64,000 bases of DNA from NCBI GenBank assembly GCA_030824275.1, contig JAVBXY010000003.1:124001-188000 (forward strand). The letters are read 5' to 3'. The notes under the pieces were generated by a model, which was not told the origin of the DNA, made no database searches, and was given only the letters and a program-made list of their open reading frames with translations. This DNA is from Rhodocyclaceae bacterium (lineage in GTDB: Bacteria; Pseudomonadota; Gammaproteobacteria; Burkholderiales; Rhodocyclaceae). Of the stretch, positions 43,890 through 55,908 are shown one piece after another (positions within the stretch are counted from its first letter, which is position 1; each line of letters begins with the position of its first letter). The position numbers were made by a program, and so were the translations under genes.

Positions 43890-44879
43890 ATGACATTCAA
43901 GGCTTACCTGATCGATCAGGAAGATGGCAAGGTTGTCAGTCGCTTCGTTGATATGGACGAGGCGCAGCTGGATGCCGGCGAGGTGACGATTGCGGTCACG
44001 CATTCCAGCATCAACTACAAGGACGCGCTGGCGGCCACCGGTGCCGGGCGCATCATCCGCCGTTTCCCGTGCATTGGCGGCGTCGACCTCGCCGGACGGG
44101 TGATCGCCAGCAGCGATGCCCGCTTCAGGGCCGGCGACGAAGTGCTCGCCACCAGCTACGACATCGGCGTCGCCCATCATGGCGGCTATGCCGAAAAGGC
44201 CCGGGTGCCTGCCGACTGGGTGGTCAAGCTGCCGGCCGGACTATCGCTCCACGACGCCATGGCATTGGGCACCGCCGGTTTTACCGCTGCCCTGGCCGTG
44301 GTCCGCATGGAGCATGACGGCCTTGCGCCGGCCAATGGTCCGGTGATCGTCTCCGGTGCCACGGGCGGCGTCGGCAGCACCGCCATCGGGGTTCTGGCGA
44401 AACTCGGTTACCACGTCGTTGCCTTGACCGGCAAGGATGCCGAGGCTGATTACCTGAAGGGATTGGGGGCTGCCGAAGTCATGTCGCGCCAGTCCCTGGA
44501 TCTGACCAAGATCAAGCCCCTGGGCAAGGAAACCTGGGCCGGGGCGGTGGATAACCTCGGCGGCGACGTGTTGTCCTGGATGGCCAGCACCATGAAAACC
44601 GGCGGCACCCTGGCCTCGGTGGGCCTTGCTGCCAGCATGAATTTCAACACCACGGTCGCCCCCTTCATCCTGCGGGGCGTGAGCCTGCTCGGTATCGACT
44701 CGGTGAGCTGCCCCATGTCGCAACGGGCTGAAGTTTGGCACCGCCTGGCCACCGACATGCGACTGCCGAATCTGGCCGCAATGACGCGCGAAGTGGCCTT
44801 CACTGATTTACCCGCCGCCTTCGACGACTTTATCCATGGGCGGGCAAAGGGGCGGGTCGTCGTCAATATTGCGCAATAA
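43890..44879 (+). CDS. Acryloyl-CoA reductase / YhdH-type quinone oxidoreductase
   Basis: MTFKAYLIDQEDGKVVSRFVDMDEAQLDAGEVTIAVTHSSINYKDALAATGAGRIIRRFPCIGGVDLAG. Confidence 0.93.
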   Translation: MTFKAYLIDQEDGKVVSRFVDMDEAQLDAGEVTIAVTHSSINYKDALAATGAGRIIRRFPCIGGVDLAGRVIASSDARFRAGDEVLATSYDIGVAHHGGYAEKARVPADWVVKLPAGLSLHDAMALGTAGFTAALAVVRMEHDGLAPANGPVIVSGATGGVGSTAIGVLAKLGYHVVALTGKDAEADYLKGLGAAEVMSRQSLDLTKIKPLGKETWAGAVDNLGGDVLSWMASTMKTGGTLASVGLAASMNFNTTVAPFILRGVSLLGIDSVSCPMSQRAEVWHRLATDMRLPNLAAMTREVAFTDLPAAFDDFIHGRAKGRVVVNIAQ

Positions 44880-44921
44880 GAAGTAGTACATCGTCTAAAC
44901 AACAACATATCGAGGAATCTC

Positions 44922-46814
44922 ATGGGCAAGTACACCGAATTCCACCGCCGTTCACTGGATCAACGCGATGCCTTCTGGACCGAGCAGGCCGGATTGATCG
45001 ATTGGCAAACGCCGCCCACTCAGGTGTGTGATTTCTCCCGGCCGCCATTCGCCAAATGGTTTGTCGGCGGTCGTACCAATCTGTGCCACAACGCGGTGGA
45101 TCGCCATGCCGCCACACGACCCAATGACCGTGCGCTGGTCTACATCTCGACCGAGACCAATGAGGAGAAGATTTACAACTTCGCCGAGCTGAAGCAGGAA
45201 GTCATGCGCATGGCTGCGATCATGAAGTCCCTCGGTGTCGGTCGCGGTGATCGTGTGCTGATCTATATGCCGATGATTGCCGAAGCGGCTTTCGCCATGC
45301 TTGCCTGTGCCCGCATTGGTGCCATCCATTCGGTGGTTTTCGGCGGCTTCGCTTCAGGCTCCCTGGCTACCCGCATCGACGATGCAACGCCCAAGCTGAT
45401 CGTATCCTCGGATGCCGGCATGCGTGGCGGCAAGGCCGTGCCCTACAAGCATCTGCTCGACGAGGCCATCAATCTGGCTAGCAACAAGCCAGCCAAGGTG
45501 CTGATGATTGATCGCGGCCTCGACAAGGGCTTCAGCAAGGTGGCTGGCCGCGACGTCGACTATGCGGAAGCGCGTGCGAAGCATATGGATGCCGATGTGC
45601 CCTGCGAATGGATGGAGTCCTCCGAGCCTTCCTACATTCTTTACACCTCGGGTACTACCGGCAAGCCCAAGGGCGTGCAGCGCGACACCGGCGGTTATGC
45701 CGTGGCGCTAGCCTCCTCGATGAAGCACATCTACTGCGGCAACCCCGGCGAAACCTACTTCGCCACGTCCGATATCGGTTGGGTGGTGGGGCACAGCTAC
45801 ATCATCTACGGCCCGCTGATTGCCGGCATGGCCACCATCATGTACGAAGGCACGCCGATCCGGCCTGATGCCGGCATCTGGTGGCAGATCGTCGAGAAGT
45901 ACAAGGTGAATGTGATGTTCTCGGCGCCCACTGCGATCCGTGTGCTGAAAAAGCACGATGCGGCGCTCCTGCACAAGTACGACCTGTCCTCGCTGCGCCA
46001 CCTCTTCCTCGCCGGCGAGCCCCTCGATCAGCCCACCCACGAATGGATCATGGGCGAGCTCAAGTTGCCGGTGATCGACAACTACTGGCAGACCGAAACC
46101 GGCTGGCCGATGCTGTCCACCGTGCGCGGTGTCGAGGACACCAAGATCAAGTTCGGTACGCCAAGCTTTCCGGTCTATGGCTTCGATCTGCGCATTTTCC
46201 GCGAGGATGGCAGTGAGTGCGACGCCAACGAAAAAGGCATCGTCGGCGTCGTGCCGCCGCTGCCGCCAGGCTGCCTCACCACCGTGTGGGGCGACGACGA
46301 GCGCTTCGTCAAGACCTACTTCAGTTTGTTCAAGGACCCGCTGGTGTATTCCTCCTTCGACTGGGGCATCAAGGACGACGAGGGCTATCACTTCATCCTC
46401 GGGCGCACCGATGACGTCATCAACGTCGCCGGCCATCGCCTAGGCACCCGCGAAATCGAGGAGGCCGTGCAGGGCCATAGCGCTATCGCCGAAGTTGCCG
46501 TGGTCGGCGTGAACGATCAACTGAAAGGGCAGGAGCCGGTGGCCTTCGCCGTGGTCAAGGATCCCGCGCGGATCGCCACGCCGGAATTGCGTGCCGCTTT
46601 GGAGGCCGAGGTGAAGAAGACCGTCGATGGCATTCTCGGTGCCATCGCCCGACCCAAGCATGTACATTTCGTCAACGGCTTGCCCAAGACGCGCTCGGGC
46701 AAGATGCTGCGTCGCTCGATCCAGGCCCTTGCCGAGGGCCGCGATCCGGGCGATCTGACCACCATCGACGACCCTTCGACGCTGGAGCAGATCAAGACCG
46801 CACTCGGCGTTTGA
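44922..46814 (+). CDS. prpE: Propionyl-CoA synthetase-like acyl-CoA synthetase
   Basis: FDWQ-like N-terminus, YILYTSGTTGKPKGVQRDTGGYAVALASSMKHIY; GLPKTRSGKMLRRSIQAL. Confidence 0.92.
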   Translation: MGKYTEFHRRSLDQRDAFWTEQAGLIDWQTPPTQVCDFSRPPFAKWFVGGRTNLCHNAVDRHAATRPNDRALVYISTETNEEKIYNFAELKQEVMRMAAIMKSLGVGRGDRVLIYMPMIAEAAFAMLACARIGAIHSVVFGGFASGSLATRIDDATPKLIVSSDAGMRGGKAVPYKHLLDEAINLASNKPAKVLMIDRGLDKGFSKVAGRDVDYAEARAKHMDADVPCEWMESSEPSYILYTSGTTGKPKGVQRDTGGYAVALASSMKHIYCGNPGETYFATSDIGWVVGHSYIIYGPLIAGMATIMYEGTPIRPDAGIWWQIVEKYKVNVMFSAPTAIRVLKKHDAALLHKYDLSSLRHLFLAGEPLDQPTHEWIMGELKLPVIDNYWQTETGWPMLSTVRGVEDTKIKFGTPSFPVYGFDLRIFREDGSECDANEKGIVGVVPPLPPGCLTTVWGDDERFVKTYFSLFKDPLVYSSFDWGIKDDEGYHFILGRTDDVINVAGHRLGTREIEEAVQGHSAIAEVAVVGVNDQLKGQEPVAFAVVKDPARIATPELRAALEAEVKKTVDGILGAIARPKHVHFVNGLPKTRSGKMLRRSIQALAEGRDPGDLTTIDDPSTLEQIKTALGV

Positions 46815-46820
46815 AAATGC

Positions 46821-46848
46821 TTGACCGAGGGCGCGTATCGGGTAGAAT
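46821..46848 (+). promoter_or_regulatory. Sigma70-type promoter for tRNA-Val(GAC)
   Basis: TTGACC - 16 nt - TAGAAT, 15 nt before tRNA start. Confidence 0.6.
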
Positions 46849-46863
46849 GCGCCCCTCTTTACA

Positions 46864-46939
46864 GGCGCGTAGCTCAGCTGGTTAGAGCACCACCTTGACA
46901 TGGTGGGGGTCGTTGGTTCGAGTCCAATCGCGCCTACCA
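46864..46939 (+). tRNA. tRNA-Val(GAC)
   Basis: GGCGCGTAGCTCAGCTGG...CCACC-TTGACAT-GGTGG...CGCGCCTACCA. Confidence 0.96.
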
Positions 46940-46950
46940 ACACCAACAAA

Positions 46951-46978
46951 GCGGCCGCAGGGTTTTCCCTGCGGCCGC
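46951..46978. terminator. Hairpin terminator between tRNA-Val and SnoaL-like gene
   Basis: GCGGCCGCAGGG-TTTT-CCCTGCGGCCGC perfect 12-bp stem. Confidence 0.7.
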
Positions 46979-46985
46979 TGCGTTT

Positions 46986-47411
46986 TCAGTCGGTGATCTT
47001 GCTGTGCCACCAGAGCCGGAGTTCCCGGCACAGGCCTGCATCGTTGAATTCCACCGTGGCGATGCCGTCGAGCACCAGGCTCGGCAAGGGGTCGCCATCC
47101 TGGCGGGCCAGCATGTTGGTGCCACTCGACGCAGCCCACATCTTGAACATCTCTTCCGAGGTCACCTGGTAGGTGGTACGCCAATGGGCGATGCCGCCTT
47201 CTGGATTGCGCGCCAATATTTCATAGCTGAGCTTGATGTCTTTTTGAAGTTTGGTGCGCTGCCAGTATTCCTTGATGGCGCTGTGGCCATGCTGTTCCGC
47301 AAATGGCGTGTTGCGATAGATGCCGTCGGCGGCAAAGAGCGAGGCCAGCAGATGTTCGTCGCTGGTTTCCCAAGCCTGTTTGTAGTTCGCCATGAAGGCG
47401 TCGATGTCCAT
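46986..47411 (-). CDS. SnoaL/NTF2-like family protein
   Basis: MDIDAFMANYKQAWETSDEHLLASLFAADGIYRNTPFAEQHGHSAIKEYW. Confidence 0.75.
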   Translation of the reverse strand: MDIDAFMANYKQAWETSDEHLLASLFAADGIYRNTPFAEQHGHSAIKEYWQRTKLQKDIKLSYEILARNPEGGIAHWRTTYQVTSEEMFKMWAASSGTNMLARQDGDPLPSLVLDGIATVEFNDAGLCRELRLWWHSKITD

Positions 47412-47493
47412 GGGTTTCTCCTCCCTGTCTTTGTGGGCTACATCATGCCGGAAGCCGATGAAGCGGTGATAAAATGCCGCCCTGAATCTTCTG

Positions 47494-47533
47494 CAGGGCG
47501 CACCGCGCGATTCCCGCGTTTCAGTGCGCCCTG
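47494..47533 (+). promoter_or_regulatory. Leader hairpin upstream of thrS
   Basis: CAGGGCGCAC ... GTGCGCCCTG 10-bp stem ending 21 nt before thrS ATG. Confidence 0.45.
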
Positions 47534-47554
47534 TTGCATTTCTGGAGCCTTGTC

Positions 47555-49462
47555 ATGCCCGTGATTACCCTGCCCGATGGATCGAAGCGCGAATACCCGC
47601 AACCGGTGACGGTGGCCGAGGTGGCGACTTCCATCGGCACCGGGCTGGCCAAGGCGGCGCTGGCCGGGCGCGTTGACGGCAAGCTGGTGGATACCTCCTT
47701 CCTCATCGATCACGATGTGAATCTCGCCATCGTCACCGACAAGGATGCCGATGGGCTGGAAATCATCCGCCATTCCACGGCCCACCTTTTGGCCTACGCG
47801 GTAAAGGAGCTGTTCCCCGAAGCTCAGGTGACCATCGGTCCGGTGATCGAGAACGGCTTCTACTACGACTTCGCCTGCAAGAAGCCCTTCACGCCGGAAG
47901 ATCTGGCTGCTATCGAGAAACGCATGGCCGAGCTAGCCAAGAAGGACTTTCCCATCACCCGCGAGGAATGGTCGCGCGACAAGGCCGTCGAATTCTTCAA
48001 GTCGATTGGTGAGCATTACAAAGCCGAGTTGATTGCTGCGATTCCGGCAGATCAGGCGATTGGCCTCTATCGCGAAGGCGATTTCATCGATTTGTGTCGA
48101 GGCCCCCACGTCCCGTCGACGGGCAAGCTCAAGGTCTTCAAGCTGATGAAGGTTGCCGGCGCCTACTGGCGTGGCGATGCCAAGAACGAACAGTTGCAAC
48201 GCATCTACGGCACGGCCTGGACGAAGAAGGAAGACCAGGAAGCCTACCTGCACATGCTGGAGGAAGCCGAGAAGCGCGATCATCGCAAGCTCGGTCGCCA
48301 ACTCGATCTCTTTCACCTTCAGGAAGAAGCGCCGGGCCTGGTCTTCTGGCATCCCCACGGCTGGACCGTGTGGCAGGAGATTGAGCAGTACATGCGCGCC
48401 GTCTATCGCGACAATGGCTATCAGGAAGTACGCTGCCCGCAGATTCTCGACCGTAGCCTGTGGGAGAAGTCGGGTCACTGGGAGCACTACCACGAGAACA
48501 TGTTCACCACTTCATCGGAAAATCGCGATTACGCGGTGAAGCCGATGAATTGCCCCGGTCATGTGCAGATCTACAACACGGGCATCCGCTCCTATCGTGA
48601 ACTGCCCCTGCGTTACGGCGAGTTCGGCTCCTGTCATCGCAATGAACCGTCGGGCGCTTTGCATGGCGTGATGCGTGTACGTGGTTTTACTCAGGATGAC
48701 GGCCACATTTTTTGTACCGAGGATCAGATCGAATCCGAGGTGACGGCTTTCAATGCGCTGGTGCAGAAGGTGTATTCCGATTTCGGTTTTACCGATGTGG
48801 CGGTCAAGATCGCCCTGCGCCCCGAAGGGCGGGTTGGTTCCGACGAGGTGTGGGACAAGGCAGAAGACGCTTTGCGCGCCGGTCTGCGCGCCTCCAATCT
48901 GGAATGGACGGAACTGCCCGGCGAGGGTGCTTTTTACGGCCCCAAGATCGAGTTCCACATCAAGGACGCCATCGGTCGCTCCTGGCAGTGCGGCACCATG
49001 CAGGTGGATTTCTCAATGCCGGGCCGCCTAGGCGCCGAGTACGTGGGCGAGGACAATGCCCGCCACACTCCGGTAATGCTGCATCGGGCCATTCTCGGTT
49101 CCCTTGAGCGCTTCATCGGCATCCTCACCGAAAACCATGCTGGCGCCTTCCCGCTTTGGCTGGCGCCGGTGCAGGTTGTGGTCATGAATATCTCCGAAGC
49201 CCAGTCCGACTATGCCGAAAGTGTGGCGAAAATGTTGCGTGATGCAGGTCTGCGGGTGGAATGCGATTTGCGCGGAGAGAAAATAAACTATAAAATCCGC
49301 GAACATAGCTTGTTGAAGCGACCTTACCTCGTCGTCGTTGGCGATAAGGAAAAGGAAGCTGGGTTGGTCGCCTTGCGTGCCCGTGGCAATCAGGATCTCG
49401 GGCAGATGTCCCCCCAAGTCTTGATCGAGCGCCTGTTGCAGGAAAAAAGCAACCGGGCGTAA
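47555..49462 (+). CDS. thrS: Threonyl-tRNA synthetase
   Basis: [30 protein letters not shown] and catalytic domains ([33 protein letters not shown]). Confidence 0.98.
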   Translation: MPVITLPDGSKREYPQPVTVAEVATSIGTGLAKAALAGRVDGKLVDTSFLIDHDVNLAIVTDKDADGLEIIRHSTAHLLAYAVKELFPEAQVTIGPVIENGFYYDFACKKPFTPEDLAAIEKRMAELAKKDFPITREEWSRDKAVEFFKSIGEHYKAELIAAIPADQAIGLYREGDFIDLCRGPHVPSTGKLKVFKLMKVAGAYWRGDAKNEQLQRIYGTAWTKKEDQEAYLHMLEEAEKRDHRKLGRQLDLFHLQEEAPGLVFWHPHGWTVWQEIEQYMRAVYRDNGYQEVRCPQILDRSLWEKSGHWEHYHENMFTTSSENRDYAVKPMNCPGHVQIYNTGIRSYRELPLRYGEFGSCHRNEPSGALHGVMRVRGFTQDDGHIFCTEDQIESEVTAFNALVQKVYSDFGFTDVAVKIALRPEGRVGSDEVWDKAEDALRAGLRASNLEWTELPGEGAFYGPKIEFHIKDAIGRSWQCGTMQVDFSMPGRLGAEYVGEDNARHTPVMLHRAILGSLERFIGILTENHAGAFPLWLAPVQVVVMNISEAQSDYAESVAKMLRDAGLRVECDLRGEKINYKIREHSLLKRPYLVVVGDKEKEAGLVALRARGNQDLGQMSPQVLIERLLQEKSNRA

Positions 49463-49509
49463 GGGAAGGTATTGCGACCTGAATTTTTGTTTTTTAGGAG
49501 AACTGAACC

Positions 49510-50037
49510 ATCGCTCAGGAAAAATCGCAGCGTCTGAATGACGAAATCACGACCCCCGAGGTACGACTTGTCGGGGAAGACGGTGAGCAACTGGGCATTG
49601 TCCCGATTCGTCAGGCGCTGACGCTGGCTGAAGAGGCCGGTGTGGATCTGGTGGAAATCGCCCCCATGGCGCAGCCGCCGGTGTGCAAGATCATGGACTT
49701 TGGCAAGTTCAAGTATCAGGAAGCCAAGCGTGCACACGAGGCCAAGCTGAAGCAGAAGCAGGTTCAGGTCAAGGAAGTGAAGTTCCGTCCTGGCACTGAC
49801 GAGAATGATTACCAGATCAAGCTGCGCAATGTGGTGAAGTTCCTGGGTGAAGGCGACAAGGCGAAGATCACGCTGCGTTTCCGTGGTCGTGAAATGGCCC
49901 ACCAGGAAATCGGCATGCGCATGCTGGAGCGGATCAAGGCTGATCTCGAGCAGCAGGCGATGGTTGAGCAGTTCCCGAAGATGGAAGGCCGTCAGCTCAT
50001 CATGGTGCTGGCACCGTCCAAGAAGAAGCAGCACTGA
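49510..50037 (+). CDS. infC: Translation initiation factor IF-3, ATC start codon
   Basis: From ATC at 49510: (M)[68 protein letters not shown]...; 528 nt in frame to the TGA at 50037, preceded by AGGAG. Confidence 0.95.
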   Translation: MAQEKSQRLNDEITTPEVRLVGEDGEQLGIVPIRQALTLAEEAGVDLVEIAPMAQPPVCKIMDFGKFKYQEAKRAHEAKLKQKQVQVKEVKFRPGTDENDYQIKLRNVVKFLGEGDKAKITLRFRGREMAHQEIGMRMLERIKADLEQQAMVEQFPKMEGRQLIMVLAPSKKKQH

Positions 50038-50165
50038 GTTAGAAACAGGTTTTTTGCTGCTGGCCCGGCGTGAGCCGAGGCGGGCGGCGAGAAGAAGTGG
50101 TTGCAGGTCATCAAGCATCCCCGAGGTGGGGAACACCTGGCTTCCATGCAAGTAGGAGATCTTCG

Positions 50166-50363
50166 ATGCCGAAGATGAAGACCAAAAGCGGTGCCGCCAA
50201 GCGCTTCAAAGTGCGCGCGTCCGGCAGCATCAAGCGTGGGGGAGCGTTCAAGCGCCACATCCTCACCAAGAAAACCACCAAGTGCAAGCGCCAGTTGCGC
50301 GGTGTTCTCGCCGTGCATGATTCCGACGTCAAGTCGGTTCGCGCCATGCTGCCCAACGCGTAA
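50166..50363 (+). CDS. rpmI: 50S ribosomal protein L35
   Basis: [46 protein letters not shown]. Confidence 0.97.
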   Translation: MPKMKTKSGAAKRFKVRASGSIKRGGAFKRHILTKKTTKCKRQLRGVLAVHDSDVKSVRAMLPNA

Positions 50364-50374
50364 GGAGATAGAAC

Positions 50375-50734
50375 ATGCCTCGCGTTAAACGTGGTGTAAC
50401 GGCGCGCGCGCGCCACAAGAAGGTTCTCGACGCAGCCAAGGGTTACCGCGGCCGTCGTTCCAAGGTCTATCGCATCGCCAAAGAAGCGGTGATGAAGGCC
50501 GGTCAGTATGCCTACCGCGACCGTCGTCAGCGGAAGCGTCAGTTCCGTGCTCTCTGGATCGCCCGTATCAATGCGGCGGCCCGTGAAGTGGGCATGAAGT
50601 ACAGCACCTTCATGAACGGTCTGAAGAAGGCCTCCATCGAAGTGGATCGCAAGGTGCTGGCCGACCTGGCCGTGTTCGACAAGCCGGCATTTGCCGCCCT
50701 GGCCAATCAGGCCAAGGCCAAGCTTCCGGCCTGA
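50375..50734 (+). CDS. rplT: 50S ribosomal protein L20
   Basis: [58 protein letters not shown]. Confidence 0.98.
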   Translation: MPRVKRGVTARARHKKVLDAAKGYRGRRSKVYRIAKEAVMKAGQYAYRDRRQRKRQFRALWIARINAAAREVGMKYSTFMNGLKKASIEVDRKVLADLAVFDKPAFAALANQAKAKLPA

Positions 50735-50754
50735 GGTTAGTACTACCCGGAAAA

Positions 50755-50788
50755 GGAGGCCCAGGGCTGTTGGGGGCCTCCTTTTTTA
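50755..50788 (+). terminator. Rho-independent terminator/attenuator between rplT and pheS
   Basis: GGAGGCCC..loop..GGGCCTCCTTTTTTATT. Confidence 0.85.
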
Positions 50789-50812
50789 TTCCCGAGTTTT
50801 CGCTGTCGCTGA

Positions 50813-51871
<1,059 letters not shown>

Positions 51872-51872
51872 T

Positions 51873-54272
51873 ATGCAATTCTCCGAATCCTGGCTGCGCA
51901 GCCTCTGCAATCCCTCGCTCACCTCGGACGAGCTCTGCCATGTGTTGACCATGGCCGGTCTCGAAGTGGAGGAGGTGGCCTCCGCCGCGCCGGCCTTCAA
52001 CAACATCGTCGTCGCCCAGATCCTCAGTGCCGAGAAACATCCGGAAGCAGACAAGCTCAAGGTCTGCAAGGTGGATGCTGGCCGTGGCGAGCCCCTGCAA
52101 ATCGTCTGCGGCGCGCCCAATGCGGCCGCTGGCATGAAAGTGCCCTGTGCCCTGGTGGGTGCGGTGCTGCCCGGTATCGAGATCAAGAAGGCCAAGCTGC
52201 GCGGCGTCGAGAGCTTCGGCATGCTCTGCTCCGCCCGCGAACTGGGTCTCTCCGAGGACCATGGCGGCCTGCTGCCGCTGCCGGCCGATGCGCCGGTGGG
52301 GACCGACATCCGCAGCTACCTCGACCTCGATGATCGCCTGATCACCCTCAAGCTCACACCTAACCGGGCCGACTGCCTGTCCCTGTCCGGCATCGCCCGC
52401 GAGCTATCGGCGCTGACCGGCGCGCCGCTGCAACTGCCGGAAGTCGCCGCAGTTCCTGCGGTACATCAGGACACCCGTAAGATCATCCTCGATGCCCCCG
52501 ATGCCTGCCCGCGCTACTGCGGCCGCATCGTCCGCGGCGTCGATGCCAAGGCGCCGACGCCGGAATGGATGAAGCGCCGCATCGAACGCAGCGGCATCCG
52601 CTCGATTTCCGCACTTGTGGATGTAACCAACTACGTGATGCTGGAACTCGGCCAGCCGCTACACGCCTTCGACAACACCCACCTGCACGGTAGCGTTCAT
52701 GTGCGCTACCCGCAGCCGGGCGAAAAACTGCTGCTGCTCAACGGCCAGACCGTCGAGCCGGGTAGCGACACGGCGCTGATTGCCGACGAGGCCGGTGGTG
52801 CTCGTGCCCTAGCCATGGCCGGTGTCATGGGCGGCGAGGATTCCGGCATCACCGACGCCACGACCGACCTCTTCCTCGAAAGCGCCTTCTTCACGCCGAA
52901 AGCGATTGCCGGCAAGGCCCGCGTCTTTGGTTTCTCCTCCGATGCCTCGCATCGCTATGAGCGCGGCGTCGATTTCGAACTCCAGCGTCGCGCCATCGAG
53001 CGCGCCACGCAACTGATCGTCGACATCTGCGGTGGCCAGTCCGGCCCGGTGGTCGAGGCCGTCGCTGCCGACCATCTGCCGGCGCGCAAGCCCGTGCGCC
53101 TGCGCAGCGCACGCGTCGTCAAGGTGCTCGGCATTCCAGTTGCGGCAGACCGGATCGAGAGCATGATCAAGGGCCTCGGTTTGGCCGTCGAGCGTCAGGG
53201 CACAGATGGCGAAGTGAGTTTCCTCGTGACGCCGCCGTCCTTCCGTTTCGACATCGAGATCGAGGAAGACCTGATCGAGGAAATTGCCCGCATCCACGGC
53301 TACGACAACATTCCCTCGCCGCCGCCGACCGCGCGCCTGGCGATGATGCCGGCCTCGGAAACCCTGCGTTCGCCGATGAGCCTGCGCCGCCTGGTGGCCG
53401 AGCGCGACTATCAGGAAGTCGTCACTTACAGTTTTGTTGAGGCCGCTTGGGAGGCAGACTTCGCCGCCAATACAAATCCGGTGGTGCTGGCCAATCCGAT
53501 CGCCAGCCAGATGGGCGTGATGCGTTCCACACTGATCGGCGGGCTGGTGGGGGTTCTGGTGGCCAACCGCAAGCGGCAGGCCGAGCGCGTGCGTGTTTTC
53601 GAGCTGGGGCGCTGCTTCCAGCGCCAGGCGGATGGCGGCCCGGTGGCCGGCTTCCATCAGCCCCTGCGCTTGGCGGGCCTGGCCGCCGGACCGGCGGTTG
53701 CCGAGCAGTGGGGCGAGGCGACGCGCAAGGTGGATTTCTACGACCTCAAGGCCGACGTCGAAGCCTTGTTCGCGCCGCGCCGCTTGGAGTTCGTCAAGAC
53801 CGAGCATCCGGCCTTGCATCCCGGCCGCTGTGCCGAGGTGCGTCTCGATGGCAAGCCGGTCGGCGTCATCGGTGAGTTGCACCCGCGCTGGGTGCAGAAA
53901 TACGAACTGGGTACCGCGTCGGTGGCTTTTGAGTTGGAGCTGGTGGCCTTGCAGGCGACGCCTTTCCCGGCCTATGTCGAGGTTTCCCGCTTCCCGTCGG
54001 TGGTTCGCGATCTGGCGTTGGTGGTGCCGCAAGCCCAGCAGCTCGGTCCTCTGCTGGCCGCCCTGCGTGCCGCCGCACCGGCCATCGTCCGCGATGTGGC
54101 GTTGTTCGATGTCTATCAAGGCAAGGGACTCAACGAAGGCGAAAAGAGCCTTGCCTTTCGCATAGTTATGCAAGATACTCAACGTACTCTCGAGGATGCG
54201 GAAGTGGAGTCTGCGGTGGCTACCCTGTTGGTGGTGGCGACCCGCGATTTCAAGGCATCCCTGCGAGGATGA
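51873..54272 (+). CDS. pheT: Phenylalanyl-tRNA synthetase beta subunit
   Basis: [35 protein letters not shown]; tRNA-binding, B3/B4 and FDX-ACB regions. Confidence 0.98.
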   Translation: MQFSESWLRSLCNPSLTSDELCHVLTMAGLEVEEVASAAPAFNNIVVAQILSAEKHPEADKLKVCKVDAGRGEPLQIVCGAPNAAAGMKVPCALVGAVLPGIEIKKAKLRGVESFGMLCSARELGLSEDHGGLLPLPADAPVGTDIRSYLDLDDRLITLKLTPNRADCLSLSGIARELSALTGAPLQLPEVAAVPAVHQDTRKIILDAPDACPRYCGRIVRGVDAKAPTPEWMKRRIERSGIRSISALVDVTNYVMLELGQPLHAFDNTHLHGSVHVRYPQPGEKLLLLNGQTVEPGSDTALIADEAGGARALAMAGVMGGEDSGITDATTDLFLESAFFTPKAIAGKARVFGFSSDASHRYERGVDFELQRRAIERATQLIVDICGGQSGPVVEAVAADHLPARKPVRLRSARVVKVLGIPVAADRIESMIKGLGLAVERQGTDGEVSFLVTPPSFRFDIEIEEDLIEEIARIHGYDNIPSPPPTARLAMMPASETLRSPMSLRRLVAERDYQEVVTYSFVEAAWEADFAANTNPVVLANPIASQMGVMRSTLIGGLVGVLVANRKRQAERVRVFELGRCFQRQADGGPVAGFHQPLRLAGLAAGPAVAEQWGEATRKVDFYDLKADVEALFAPRRLEFVKTEHPALHPGRCAEVRLDGKPVGVIGELHPRWVQKYELGTASVAFELELVALQATPFPAYVEVSRFPSVVRDLALVVPQAQQLGPLLAALRAAAPAIVRDVALFDVYQGKGLNEGEKSLAFRIVMQDTQRTLEDAEVESAVATLLVVATRDFKASLRG

Positions 54273-54288
54273 TGCAGCCGGAGCCCTC

Positions 54289-54597
54289 ATGACACTGACC
54301 AAGGCGGAACTCGCCGATCTCCTGTTCGAAAAAGTAGGCCTCAACAAGCGTGAGGCCAAGGACATGGTTGAAGCCTTCTTCGACGAAGTCCGTGCCGCCC
54401 TGGAAAAGGGCGATAGCGTGAAGCTTTCGGGCTTTGGCAACTTCCAGTTGCGCGACAAGCCCCAGCGCCCCGGGCGCAATCCGAAAACTGGCGAGGAAAT
54501 CCCGATCACGGCCCGCCGCGTCGTCACCTTCCACGCCAGCCAGAAGCTCAAGGCGGCGGTCGAGGCCTTCCCGCGTGGCAACAGCCAGCAGCCATAA
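54289..54597 (+). CDS. ihfA: Integration host factor subunit alpha
   Basis: [73 protein letters not shown]. Confidence 0.97.
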   Translation: MTLTKAELADLLFEKVGLNKREAKDMVEAFFDEVRAALEKGDSVKLSGFGNFQLRDKPQRPGRNPKTGEEIPITARRVVTFHASQKLKAAVEAFPRGNSQQP

Positions 54598-54982
54598 GGA
54601 CGGGCGGGAAGAACTTCCGCCCATCCCTGCCAAGCGTTACTTCACGATCGGCGAGGTAAGCGAGCTCTGCGGCGTCAAGCCGCATGTGCTGCGCTACTGG
54701 GAGCAGGAATTCACCCAGCTGCGGCCGGTCAAGCGGCGCGGCAACCGTCGCTACTACCAGCACCATGAAGTGCTGCTGGTCAGACGCATCCGCGAACTGC
54801 TCTACCAGGAAGGCTTCACCATTAGTGGTGCCCGCAACCGGCTCGAAGATGGGCCGGGGAAATCGCACGAGGCGCCGGAAGCCGTGGCCCCCATGGCCCC
54901 TGTCGCTGCTGCCACTTCCGCATCGGGAATATCGTTGCGTGCCGAACTGGCCGCCATCGTCGATTTCCTGCGTAGCGCCTGA
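54575..54982 (+). CDS. MerR family transcriptional regulator
   Basis: [72 protein letters not shown] start at 54575 overlapping ihfA is plausible. Confidence 0.9.
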   Translation: MATASSHKDGREELPPIPAKRYFTIGEVSELCGVKPHVLRYWEQEFTQLRPVKRRGNRRYYQHHEVLLVRRIRELLYQEGFTISGARNRLEDGPGKSHEAPEAVAPMAPVAAATSASGISLRAELAAIVDFLRSA

Positions 54983-55022
54983 GCGTCGCTCGGGTCACGC
55001 GCTGGCCACGTTCAGGCCGCGC

Positions 55023-55904
55023 TTAGTCTAAAAAATCCCGTATTGCCCGACTGACCGCCTTCGGTCGCTCGTGGATCACCCAATGGCTGCCGTCCGCAAT
55101 GCGCACGATGCGCAGGTCCGGCACCAGTTCGTCCAGGCCTTCCAGCAGCACGGTGCCCAGGGCGGTATCCGCCTCGCCCCAGATCACCAGCGTCGGTACG
55201 CGCACTTTCAGGGGCTCCGGATCGAGCTTGAGCGCCGCCGCGCCGGGATCGTCCGCCGTGGGCGGATAGAGGGGCGAGGCCCGATAGAGATTGAGGGCGC
55301 CGGTGAGGGCGCCGGGCTGCGACCAGGCGGCGAGGTAGTGGGGGACATCCTCCGCCGTCAGCGCGCTCTTGCCTTCGGCGTTGTTGAACATGCCCAGCAG
55401 GCGACGGTAGTTGTCAGCGGACAGTACGCGCTCGGCCTTGTCGGAGCGAAACAGAAGCATGTAGTCGCTGGCCTGCTGTTGCACCGGGTCGTGGGCGAGG
55501 GCGCGGGCGAAGGGAATGCTGTGCGGCGCATTGATGATGACCAGCTTCTTCACATAGCGCGGATGGATGGCGGCGAAGGTCCAAGCAATGGCGCCACCCC
55601 AATCGTGGGCGACGAGGATGCAGGACTTGTCCGCGCTGTCTTTTTGCAGATGCTCAATGAGTTGGCGCAGGTCTTCCAGCAGCGGCTTGACGCGATAGGC
55701 ATCGACACCTTCCGGCTTGTCCGAAAGGTTGTGGCCGCGCAGGTCGAGGGCCACGGCGCGATGGTCGCGGCCGAACTCGGCGAGCTGGTCCTTCCACGCG
55801 TACCAGAACTCGGGGAAGCCGTGCACGAAGAGCATCAGCGGCCCCGTGCCTGCCTCCACGTAATGCAGGCGGATACCGTTTACCTCGGCGTAGCGGTGTT
55901 CCAC
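55023..55904 (-). CDS. Alpha/beta hydrolase (epoxide hydrolase-like)
   Basis: GTG start at 55904; IRLHYVEAGTGPLMLFVHGFPEFWYAWKDQLAEFGRDHRAVALDLRGHNLSDKP. Confidence 0.9.
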   Translation of the reverse strand: MEHRYAEVNGIRLHYVEAGTGPLMLFVHGFPEFWYAWKDQLAEFGRDHRAVALDLRGHNLSDKPEGVDAYRVKPLLEDLRQLIEHLQKDSADKSCILVAHDWGGAIAWTFAAIHPRYVKKLVIINAPHSIPFARALAHDPVQQQASDYMLLFRSDKAERVLSADNYRRLLGMFNNAEGKSALTAEDVPHYLAAWSQPGALTGALNLYRASPLYPPTADDPGAAALKLDPEPLKVRVPTLVIWGEADTALGTVLLEGLDELVPDLRIVRIADGSHWVIHERPKAVSRAIRDFLD

Positions 55905-55908
55905 GGTC

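Noticed and set aside
47654-47678. AAGGCGGCGCTGGCCGGGCGCG in thrS resembles the dispersed motif
   Set aside because: Only the GCGGCGCTGG core is similar; likely GC-rich coincidence in [15 protein letters not shown].
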